Below, in pieces: positions 57,069 to 64,000 of a stretch of DNA of 64,000 nucleotides. A model generated the notes under the pieces. It worked only from the letters and a program-made list of their open reading frames with translations, was not told the origin of the DNA and did no database searches. The translations under genes and the position numbers were made by a program. This stretch comes from Adiantum capillus-veneris (Eukaryota; Streptophyta; Polypodiopsida; Polypodiales; Pteridaceae), in NCBI GenBank assembly GCA_014529385.2, contig CM043944.1:73871384-73935383 (forward strand), in the 5' to 3' direction. The first letter of the stretch is position 1. Every line of letters begins with the position of its first letter.

Positions 57069-57481
57069 CTCCAAAACGAATCAGCGATCACGGAAAGAAA
57101 AAAATCACAGAATGTTACTCACCCGCTCCAGAGCTAGTTTGTGTACCAAAGAAAGAACGATTTGTTCCATCTAGCTCAGGAAGGGCGGAGTCCCATGAAG
57201 CTTCTAGCTCCTCATGTAATGTATCCATAGAGGTAAAAGCTTCTCCACAGCCTCCACCTACAATAGCGGATGTCCATAAAGCTACAAAAGAATCCACACC
57301 TCCCATTGTTCAATTATTACCTGATGCACTACTTCAAGTTCGTTCATGGGAGAGTACCTTACCACCCTTGCAACTCGACGAGGCACCTAAGGTAATAGAA
57401 AACTACTGGCAAAAATCCCCACCTATTACCAACTGGAACAATTGGTTTCAAAGGGTGACGAGCACATTTCAAACGATATGA
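57008..57481 (+). CDS. Overlapping ORF, Pro/Ser-rich, unknown function
   Basis: 157 residues in the -1 frame relative to the Cys-rich ORF, overlapping it by about 60 bp. The composition is protein-like (SPAPELVCVPKKERFVPSS; STLPPLQLDEAPKVIENYW). It may be the rest of the same protein after a 1-2 base indel, or be reached by frameshifting. It ends at TGA 57,479-57,481, directly before a polypurine stretch. Confidence 0.45.
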   Translation: MPKRRLCSYLSLDPCAPNPVAPKRISDHGKKKITECYSPAPELVCVPKKERFVPSSSGRAESHEASSSSCNVSIEVKASPQPPPTIADVHKATKESTPPIVQLLPDALLQVRSWESTLPPLQLDEAPKVIENYWQKSPPITNWNNWFQRVTSTFQTI

Positions 57482-59129
57482 TCTACCCAAGGAAGGGGAG
57501 AGTGTTTGCTGACAGTCATCATTCACTCACTTTCCTCTCAACCTTCCTCCCTGACCTCTCAATATCCCAATCTTAGGGAATGTATATATATAGCTTTATA
57601 CTCACAAAAAACAAAAATAATAAAGAGCAAGAGCAATTAGCAAACGAGTATGCACAATAAAAGTCAAAACATTGACCAGACCTACACATTCACATTCGGT
57701 ACACAGAAACAAAAACCTATGTTATCAAACACCTTTGATCCTCATCACTCGAGTGATGGAGGGTAGGTAGGATTAATACGATAGGAGTGTTTTTGTTTTA
57801 GACTTGAGTGATTAGCAAAGTTCATTTTTCCCACTGATGTGCCTCCTAGAGGTATTCTTTGTGTTTCCTACTGTGTATAGGAACGTGTTGCTGTGGTTAG
57901 GATTTGGACCTTCATGGAATCTTTCTCTCGTTCACACTTCAGATCAAGTGCGAACATCAACACAAACAGGTGTTTCTTGTCCATTAGCATTGCCCCTTAT
58001 CTTTTTTGCATCTATGATTGTTTGCTTTGATTGTGATTGGTAGCATAATATTCAGCGTATTTGCTTAGTATCAAACATTAAATTCAATGTAATTTTTTGT
58101 CATAATCACTTGTCTAGGTTTAAAAATCAAGCAAGTTCGACTAAGTTAGTTTGACCAAGTTAGGTGTTACAGATCTTCTCTTAATACCATGGGGAATGCC
58201 TTCCTAATAATCAATGGTTACTTAGGTTCTTAATCCGATTTAGGCAACATTGTATGAAATGTACTAGGGCTTTCTAGTGGGCTTGACCCTATTGACCTTT
58301 AGCTTAAGTATTATAAAGGGAGTTTACTAGTGTGATGAGCCTGGGGAGGTGTATAAGTGTTATATGACCCCCCAAAGTTACAAAATTAAAATGATGAAAA
58401 TGAATAAACAAAAAATCAAAGTGCCACATTGTAAAATCTTAAGCTCGAAGAGAAATCTCAGCTTGATTGGGTACTTCACTCACATGTATCGTCTATGGTA
58501 CTAGAGCCCTAGAGGTTCCTAGTGTGGGCGCTTTTCCTTGAAAAGCAAAAAACCCAAGGCATACAGAATAAGCACACACATCAAAATTGAATCACTGTGA
58601 AAAGACTTTGGGCGGTCAAAGAAAAGGTAATCAGTCAGGTGATGATTTCATGAGAAATTCCTTTTATCGTAGCTTAACTACAAGGTCTTCTAGGTATAGC
58701 CTCTAGTCAGCCCTCGAACATGAAATACTTGGCTCTCACGATTAAACAACTTAATTGACCAGAGAAAATTAAGAAGCTTACCCATGGTATTAATAGTCGA
58801 TCTCTAGTGCCTTTCGACCGTCGTTAAATTAGCGACCCCAGGCTTGTTTAATTTTTTACCTTTACATCTGTTTATGCATTTGATTACATTGCAATTTAAT
58901 GTTTATTGCTGACAAATTGTTTAAAATTCTGTTACCAATCAATTTGTCTGCCTAAAACTGCATATTCTATTTAATCGCTTATGAGAATGCAATTACTGTG
59001 CCAATGTTGTTTGATTTTGTAGTGAATGAAGAAGGCTAAGGACATTCATCTCAAATTCTCTTCCACCTCGACGAACGAGCTTCAACTCAATAGCTTCCGA
59101 GGACGGAATCTACATCAGGAAGGGGGGCA
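57482..59129 (+). other. Non-coding 3' region of gag-protease element
   Basis: 1.65 kb without an RT, RNase H or integrase motif in any frame. It starts with AAGGAAGGGGAGAG followed by TGTTTGCTGACAG (57,489 onward), then a TATATATAGC box (about 57,589) and AATAATAAAG, so it looks like a polypurine tract plus U3 and R of another LTR. It ends with the real polypurine tract. Confidence 0.55.
59118..59129 (+). other. Polypurine tract of gag-protease element
   Basis: AGGAAGGGGGGC-A immediately before TGTTAACC of the 3' LTR. It primes plus-strand DNA synthesis in LTR retrotransposons. Confidence 0.9.
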
Positions 59130-59463
59130 TGTTAACCCTCACGGCTTACGGACACCCTATCACCTACGATGGACGTTGTAACCTACGTCGGACATTGTAT
59201 TATTTATTTGGTAGAGTCAGGTACCGGGCTTGTTGGTCCAATAGGAAAAGGGTAAGAGTGATCGCCGATGAGAGGCGCACTCTAACTGGAACATTCAAGG
59301 GATTAGTTGGCTAAGCATGGGCGCCCAAGTGTGAATGGGGTGAGCTCATATAAAAGTCAACTAAACCTAAAATTCACTCATTCTCTCATTTGTGCAATAG
59401 AAGAGTGCTCTTGCTCCATCTCCATCTTCTTCTTCTTCACCTCCTTGTGTGTGTGTGTGTGTA

Positions 59464-59509
<46 letters not shown>

Positions 59510-59745
59510 CGATCGAGCATTACGAAGGCACAGCGGCGGCGAAGTGGTTGAGCACGGCGAAGTAGCGGCTCCTTCTTCTTCACGGCGAGGAATCCTCCAC
59601 GAAGCAAGCGTAGAGCGGTGAGTGACACACCATTGCCTTCTTTGAGCTTACTATTTTAGGCTTGTTGTGTGCTTGGAGCCATTTGTGGCTCGCACACGGT
59701 GTATCAGCAAGTTCCTTGCATTGACACGTGCGACATACGCGCACA
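59130..59745 (+). repeat. 3' LTR of gag-protease element
   Basis: 616 bp, collinear with 50,896-51,507. TATA box ATATAAAA at 59,348-59,355; (GT)n(GA)n tract at 59,447-59,508, longer in GA than in the 5' LTR. Followed by the duplication ACTGT. Confidence 0.95.
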
Positions 59746-59750
59746 ACTGT

Positions 59751-59856
59751 CCTGCTGAGGTATCCCACATTGGCTTTAGCCCTCTACCATGCACCTGTTA
59801 GCACCCTTTGGACTACATAGCACACTTTATAGCGCGGACCAACTTTGGCTACACCA
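59751..59856 (-). repeat. 3' LTR of Tat-like element, inner part
   Basis: About 106 bp between the second ACTGT and the internal region. It ends CTACACCA, followed by TCATTGCCCACCCCCCTG, which is also found next to the gag-only element's LTR at 39,058. On the minus strand this is the polypurine tract. Confidence 0.8.
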
Positions 59857-59873
59857 TCATTGCCCACCCCCCT

Positions 59874-59893
59874 GTTGAACATTCATGTTCAAC
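59874..59893 (-). other. Perfect 9-bp hairpin beside polypurine tract
   Basis: GTTGAACAT-TC-ATGTTCAAC, counterpart of 39,075-39,094 with one compensated base-pair change. Confidence 0.75.
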
Positions 59894-60031
59894 CAAAAGT
59901 AGCGTTATTGAACTTGGAACTTGGAACTTGCAACACTCTGCAAACACTCAACTACACTGGAAAACACACCACCATATGTACAATATGTATAATATGTACA
60001 AAACCGCATGTCTGTTACTTTTTCGGTCCCT

Positions 60032-61138
60032 TCAAGTGGGTTGCCCAGCCCCCCTGGTCACCAGTTGATGTACATCGGGCACCACTCCCCTATCAAAGTA
60101 CAGCTTGAGCCGTACACCATTTACCCTGTGCCTGAGAAGCTTACCATTGGCTCTCACCAGATGATAGGTCCCATTTGAAAAGGCTTTTTGCACTTTGTAC
60201 GGACCCGTCCATTTCTTTTTGAACTTCTTCTGGAAGGTGAAGTCCAAGTAGCTCTCATACTTCATTACTAGGTCCCCTTCTTCTATCTTTTTTTCTGGCA
60301 GACTCTCATTGACTTTGGCCATTCTCCTTTCCCGCTGCTTCACATAGTAGTCTGCCACTGCCTCTCTATCCATTTGCAATGCCTCAAGGCTGACAATCCT
60401 ATCTTGTAAGACACCTTGTGGAGTGGCATTGATGCGCCACATACCTTTTAAAGCACCCAACTATGCATGCACTGGCAGCATTGCCTCCTTACCATAAATC
60501 AACTCAAATGGAGTAAAGTTGGTCGCCACTTTGTAGGACGTTCTGTAGGCCCATAGACACTTCTCTAGATTGATCTCCCATTTTGTCTCCTGCTTATATA
60601 CATACTTCGTGAGCATTTTGATGATTTGTCCATTGGAACTCTCCACAAGACCATTGCATTGGGGATGATAAGGTGAGGAAAACCGATGCTGAATCTTTAG
60701 TTTTTCCACCAATGCATGCATAAGCTTGCTTATGAATCCTTGCCCTCTATCAGAAATGAGTACCCACGGCACTCCAAAACGGCAACAAATGTTATCGAAA
60801 ACAAAGTGGGCCACAACCTGTGCATTTACCTCCGTCACAGCTTTGGCCTCGACCCACCTAGTGAGGTAGTCGATGGCTACCACAACATATTTCTTACCAC
60901 TTGTAGACTTAGGGAGTGGACTGATGGCATCCAAACCCCACTTCTCAAAAGCACTCTGCGCAAAAATCTCTCCCTGTGACTCAGCTGTCAAACGCCTCTC
61001 TCCTATAGTCTGGCATTCATGGCAGGTCTTGCACCAATAGTGCACATCCTTCACTACTGAAGGCCACCAAAACCCCGCTCTCAACACTCGAAATAGTACC
61101 TGACCTTTTCCCTGGTGTCCGCTCTCCTCATGACATTG
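60032..61138 (-). pseudogene. Integrase of Tat-like element
   Basis: One continuous frame with the RT-RNase H part, broken only by TAG codons at 61,141-61,139 and 60,463-60,461. Order on the minus strand: HHCC zinc-binding region (QCHEESGHQGKGQ, WCKTCHECQTIGERR), catalytic core with Asp in KWGLDAISPLPKSTSGK, Asp in WVLISDRGQGF and Glu in NGLVESSNGQI (DDE triad complete), then YRTSYKVATNFTPFELIYGK and a C-terminal GPYKVQKAFSNGTYHL module (about 60,170). It would insert cDNA into the genome. The catalytic residues are intact but the stops prevent a full product. Confidence 0.92.
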
Positions 61139-62635
61139 CTACAACACAAAGTTAATCTCTTCTTTATAGAGCACTCTCCTTAGAACCCCGTCTCTATCGT
61201 AGGTCATTAGGTCTTCACGTATTAGTGTAAATATGTAATCTTTCTGAACTATCCTCCTCCTTTGCAATTTAGAAAAACCTTGAGGACACTGCCCTGTACC
61301 CAAGAAATCTTCCACCTCCTTCAATGACTCCCTACCTGTGTATGTGGTCGGGGCCACATATATACCTGCGACATGTACCTGCACCTTACTGCTTGCTAGT
61401 TGGTCTGCCTCTTGGTTGTGCTCCCTCTTCACATGCTTGAACTGGATTTCCCTAAAGAACTTCAACAACTTTTTGATGGCAAAGAACAAATGCTTTAAGG
61501 AATCTCGTTTTACCTGCCATTGGCCTAGCAGTTGCTTGATGACCAATAATGCATCACCTTTGACCACTAACCTGGAAATGCCGAACTCGACGCATTGTTT
61601 CAAACCTAGATGGAGGGCGAGATATTCTGCTTCATTGTTGGTATGAACATCCTCTAAATCATAGGCTTTTGAGAATATTACCTTGCCGTGTGAATCGTGT
61701 ATCACCACACCTCCACCAGCTTTCTTTTTCACCCTCCTGTACGCACCTTCAAACCACATGGTAAAAGCTCCCATCAGGTCGGGCTCCTCTTTGGCTTCAT
61801 CTTGTACTACTCTCGGATAAATTGGAAAATCCACGGCTTTGCTGACCAAAATGTCCGCCAAATGGGAACGACTTGTATGGTCAATCTTGAACTCAAACTC
61901 AAAATCCTGCAACTCTATCACCCACTTCATGATCCGCTTCCCTGGCTTCAAGTGTAGCACTATTTCTGGCAATAGATTGTTAGCCATTAACGCATAGAAC
62001 TTATGCACAATGAGGTGCACTTTGAACTTTCTACAAGCAAAAACCAATGCCATGACCCACTGCTCCGCTTCAGTGTAAGTCACCTCTCTAGGACTTATCA
62101 CCCTGCTTTCAAAGTAGATAGGCTTATAGATCCTTTCTACCTTTTGCAATAACACCGCCCCAATAGCCACGGTACCTACCGTCATTGACACATAGAAATC
62201 ATCCTCTTGGCTTGGAGGGCACACAGTTGGAAACTGACACAAAATTTCCTTCACCCTATCAAAATCTTCTTGAGCATCTTCATCCCATTTAAATCCATGC
62301 ACCTGTTGAGCCTTTTTTTGGAGAGGATACACATAATGTGATAGCATCCAGAAAAAATGCCACAAGTACTTTAGTTTATGTACAAAGGAGGACAAGCCTT
62401 GCGCACTAGAGGGAGGCTCCATCAAGACTAGCTGCTTGACCTTTTCCGGATCTTCCTCGATTCCATTCTGTGACACCACATGACCTAGAAATTGCGCTTG
62501 AGGTTGTGCTAGCTTGCACTTCTTAGGGTTTAATTGACCTCCTTCTTCGTCCAGCCTTTGAAAACATAGCTGGAGATTTGACAAATGACCCGCCCTTGAG
62601 CTATAACACCCAATGTCATCCATGAAAACCTTCAG
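61139..62635 (-). CDS. RT C-terminus, RNase H and second (archaeal-type) RNase H, Tat-like pol
   Basis: Open frame of 494 residues from 62,623. It begins at the RT catalytic box, VFMDDIGCYSS (YVDD equivalent), followed by FLGHVVSQNGIEEDPEKVK. RNase H 1 occupies residues about 130-260 (FYVSMTVGTVAIGAVLLQ, FKIDHTSRSHLADILV). A second RNase H fills residues about 285-410: MWFEGAYRR (usual Asp is Glu), HTNNEAEYLALHLGLKQ, VVKGDALLVIKQL and HNQEADQLA. Two RNase H domains before integrase are characteristic of Tat-group Ty3 elements. Most of the RT fingers and palm upstream of the DD box are deleted. Confidence 0.9.
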   Translation of the reverse strand: MKVFMDDIGCYSSRAGHLSNLQLCFQRLDEEGGQLNPKKCKLAQPQAQFLGHVVSQNGIEEDPEKVKQLVLMEPPSSAQGLSSFVHKLKYLWHFFWMLSHYVYPLQKKAQQVHGFKWDEDAQEDFDRVKEILCQFPTVCPPSQEDDFYVSMTVGTVAIGAVLLQKVERIYKPIYFESRVISPREVTYTEAEQWVMALVFACRKFKVHLIVHKFYALMANNLLPEIVLHLKPGKRIMKWVIELQDFEFEFKIDHTSRSHLADILVSKAVDFPIYPRVVQDEAKEEPDLMGAFTMWFEGAYRRVKKKAGGGVVIHDSHGKVIFSKAYDLEDVHTNNEAEYLALHLGLKQCVEFGISRLVVKGDALLVIKQLLGQWQVKRDSLKHLFFAIKKLLKFFREIQFKHVKREHNQEADQLASSKVQVHVAGIYVAPTTYTGRESLKEVEDFLGTGQCPQGFSKLQRRRIVQKDYIFTLIREDLMTYDRDGVLRRVLYKEEINFVL

Positions 62636-63121
62636 CTGGTCTTCAAGAGCAATCCCTATCTGAAACTACCCTAAAAATCCATCCATAATAGAGTACCTCT
62701 CATGACCTACCACCTGATTTAAAATTTCATCTTGGAACGGCAGCAGGTAGTGGTTTCTCTTGGTCGCCAAATTCAATGGCTTGTAATCGACGCACACCCG
62801 CCATTTTCCATTCTTCTTAGGGGTGATAACCACTGGGGAAACCCACTCCAACTCCTTCACGGGGTATGTGATACCTGCATCTAACAATTGGTTAATCTCC
62901 TGCCAAAGAGCCTCCTTCTGAATTTCCCCTAACCTCCTTAGCTTTTGTGCCTTTGGCTTGCACCCTTGTTTAAGAACTATCTTATGCTCTGCACCCTTTG
63001 CTCCTCGTAAATCCTCGTACTTCGTCGAAAATAAATTCGGAAAAGAGTCACACAACTCAACATAACCTTCTCTCTCTTTCTTGGTCAAATCTTCGCTTAG
63101 CATAGCAGTTACCTCCTCCAC
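62636..63121 (-). pseudogene. N-terminal RT of Tat-like element
   Basis: Minus-strand frame from 63,121: a linker (DSFPNLFSTKYEDLRG), then RT motifs KQGCKPKAQKLRRLGEIQKE, WVSPVVITPKKNGKWRVCVD, YKPLNLATKRNHYLLPFQDE and SIMDGF. It has TAG at 62,668-62,666 and continues FQIGIALEDQ, then jumps directly to LKVFMDD. Some 50-60 residues that normally separate these motifs are missing, without loss of frame. Confidence 0.9.
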
Positions 63122-63310
63122 ACCTATGCCATGAACCTGTGTGGCTGCACCACCCCTTTTACATGGGAGCCTTCAATAGTGACCCCAAACAAGTCGGCAT
63201 CTATCTTTAGCATATAACACCATTTTAGATGAAATGGGAAAATCCCACAACTTTGGGACTAATTTCATTAAATTTGGAAAAATTTCATTTAATTTGGGAA
63301 TGTGACAAAG
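63122..63310 (-). other. End of Tat-like protease region and junction
   Basis: Minus-strand text LKIDADLFGVTIEGSHVKG (about 63,215-63,160) probably belongs to the protease-RT linker, with one frame change before 63,121. From about 63,221 the sequence is AT-rich and no longer retroelement-like, so the element is truncated or interrupted here. Confidence 0.45.
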
Positions 63311-63572
63311 AGATAGATTCTCAAGAAAATGGTGGTGTTGAGAAACACCTTTTAAATTTTTTATTTTTATGTGGGTGTTTCAAAACACTTCATAAAAAAG
63401 ATAGATTCTCAAGAAAATGGTGGTGTTGAGAAACACCTTTTAAAAATTTTATTTTTATGTGGGTGTTTCAAAACACTTCAGAAAAGAGATAGATTCCCAA
63501 GAAAATGGTGGTGTTGAGAAACACCTTTTAGAATTTTTATTTTTATGTGGGTGTTTAAAAATACTTCATAAA
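63311..63572. repeat. 88-bp tandem repeat, three copies
   Basis: Units start at 63,311, 63,399 and 63,487 (AGATAGATTC(T/C)CAAGAAAATG). Each contains GGTGTT-GAGA-AACACC, a small hairpin, and a GTGGGTGTTTCAAAACACTT-like inverted phrase. Confidence 0.92.
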
Positions 63573-63619
63573 ATCATACATAAGCTGGGGATATAAAACA
63601 ATGAGCAAGATATGAAATG

Positions 63620-64000
63620 CTATTCAATTTCTCCTATTAAGCTAGCCTGTGCCTTCTCCATGACATTTGATGGGATCTTGATTGTTTCCGCAATTCTTCC
63701 ACCCCTTGGAGTCCATGACCATACAATTGTATCAACACACTCCCAGCGCTTTGGGTCAGCAAGATTGCAGCACCAACTCTTTTTCCAACAATCCTCATAC
63801 TGTTCTTGGATTGTGGGATTTCATTTTCGATGTTTTGGTGCCCAATACTGAATCAGAACTTTCTTGTAGTTAGGAGATGATTTGTCTACATCAACGTTTG
63901 ACTCTGCCACTCCTAGCCATATCGGATATTCAGGATCTGCGGGTCTCACAAGAACAAGATCCCCTTTTCTTACATCAATTTGAGGCCTAAAGGCCTCTTG
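63620..64000 (-). pseudogene. Trp-rich ORF fragment, unknown family
   Basis: The frame is open from the window edge (64,000) down to TAG 63,622-63,620, with one in-frame TGA at 63,823-63,821. It reads KGDLVLVRPADPEYPIWLGV, KVLIQYWAPKHRK and, after the stop, EDCWKKSWCCNLADPKRWEC, then VDTIVWSWTPR. The pattern of a basic KGD(L/F)V.VR start, IWLGV and a QYWAP strand resembles small beta-barrel (chromo-, BAH- or Tudor-like) modules, but I cannot name the family. It could be the end of a host gene or part of another transposon. Confidence 0.5.

Larger units (their letters stand above)
50896..59745 (+). mobile_element. Complete LTR element with gag-protease but no RT/integrase (TSD ACTGT)
   Basis: 8,850 bp, with LTRs 50,896-51,507 and 59,130-59,745 and a perfect duplication ACTGT on both sides (50,891-50,895, 59,746-59,750). 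It has an Asp-tRNA-like primer site and a polypurine tract. Coding content is gag, protease and a Cys-rich segment (52,335-57,068), plus an overlapping ORF to 57,481. The following 1.65 kb lacks any RT, RNase H or integrase. It is therefore non-autonomous as it stands. Confidence 0.92.
48969..63220 (-). mobile_element. Tat-like Ty3 element, 5' part not recognised in window
   Basis: The left LTR (48,969-50,895 and 59,751-59,856) begins TGGAGAGGGGGAA like the gag-only element and is split by a complete LTR element. Inside follow, on the minus strand, a polypurine tract, integrase, second RNase H, RNase H, RT and a short piece of the protease end (to about 63,220). Gag and the 5' LTR are not seen. 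Two RNase H domains place it in the Tat group. Confidence 0.82.

Noticed and set aside
63311-63572. CRISPR array
   Set aside because: Three long (88 bp) near-identical units without distinct spacers in plant-like DNA: a tandem repeat, not repeats alternating with spacers.

Overview
The window looks like nuclear DNA of a land plant with a large, repeat-rich genome. I see no convincing host gene, rRNA or tRNA. Everything that can be classified is a transposable element (TE) of plant type: Rep/Pif1 Helitrons, Ty3-type LTR retrotransposons with Met- and Asp-tRNA-like primer sites, a Tat-type pol with two RNase H domains, an APE-type LINE, a CACTA-like element, hAT-like MITEs and solo LTRs. Long (TC)n, (TG)n and (GA)n tracts are common. 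A fern, lycophyte or other large-genome plant would fit, but the sequence does not settle it.

Layout. 1-16,419: two closely related Helitrons in opposite orientation. The outer one (+) begins before the window and is split at an A|T dinucleotide (6,302/14,215) by a complete 7,912-bp inner one (-, 6,303-14,214). Both carry a coiled-coil ORF, a HUH Rep domain and a Pif1 helicase; both are broken. 16,420-17,734: AT-rich, no gene. 17,735-33,587: a heavily decayed minus-strand Ty3 element carrying a CACTA-like element (17,887-19,192) in its left LTR, an LTR element (about 21,823-25,595) in its reverse transcriptase (RT), a 1.5-kb internal duplication, a nested pair of hAT-like MITEs (30,564-31,490) and a Copia-like LTR fragment. 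33,588-34,250: remnant of a related gag.

34,697-48,372: one LINE, split by a nest with three readable target-site duplications (TSDs): a TGTTA...TAACA LTR remnant (37,019-46,393, TSD ATTCA), containing a gag-only Ty3 element (37,147-45,800, TSD ACGT), containing a 2.6-kb solo LTR (41,824-44,445, TSD ATAC). 48,375-48,968 is an old Ty3 RT fragment.

48,969-63,220: a minus-strand Tat-like Ty3 element whose left LTR is split by a complete 8,850-bp element (50,896-59,745, TSD ACTGT). That inner element has Asp-tRNA-like primer site, gag, protease and a Cys-rich ORF, but no RT or integrase. The Tat-like pol (60,032-63,121) has two RNase H domains and an integrase, but a deletion in RT. The window ends with an 88-bp x3 tandem repeat and a Trp-rich ORF fragment of unknown family (63,620-64,000).

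These parts are parasites layered on parasites, not a cooperating gene set. The most informative points are the exact nest order, a covarying hairpin beside the polypurine tracts of two related Ty3 elements, a regular ATTGG-N17-CCAAT array in an LTR, and a gag-protease element without polymerase that has decayed by nonsense codons with almost no frameshifts.
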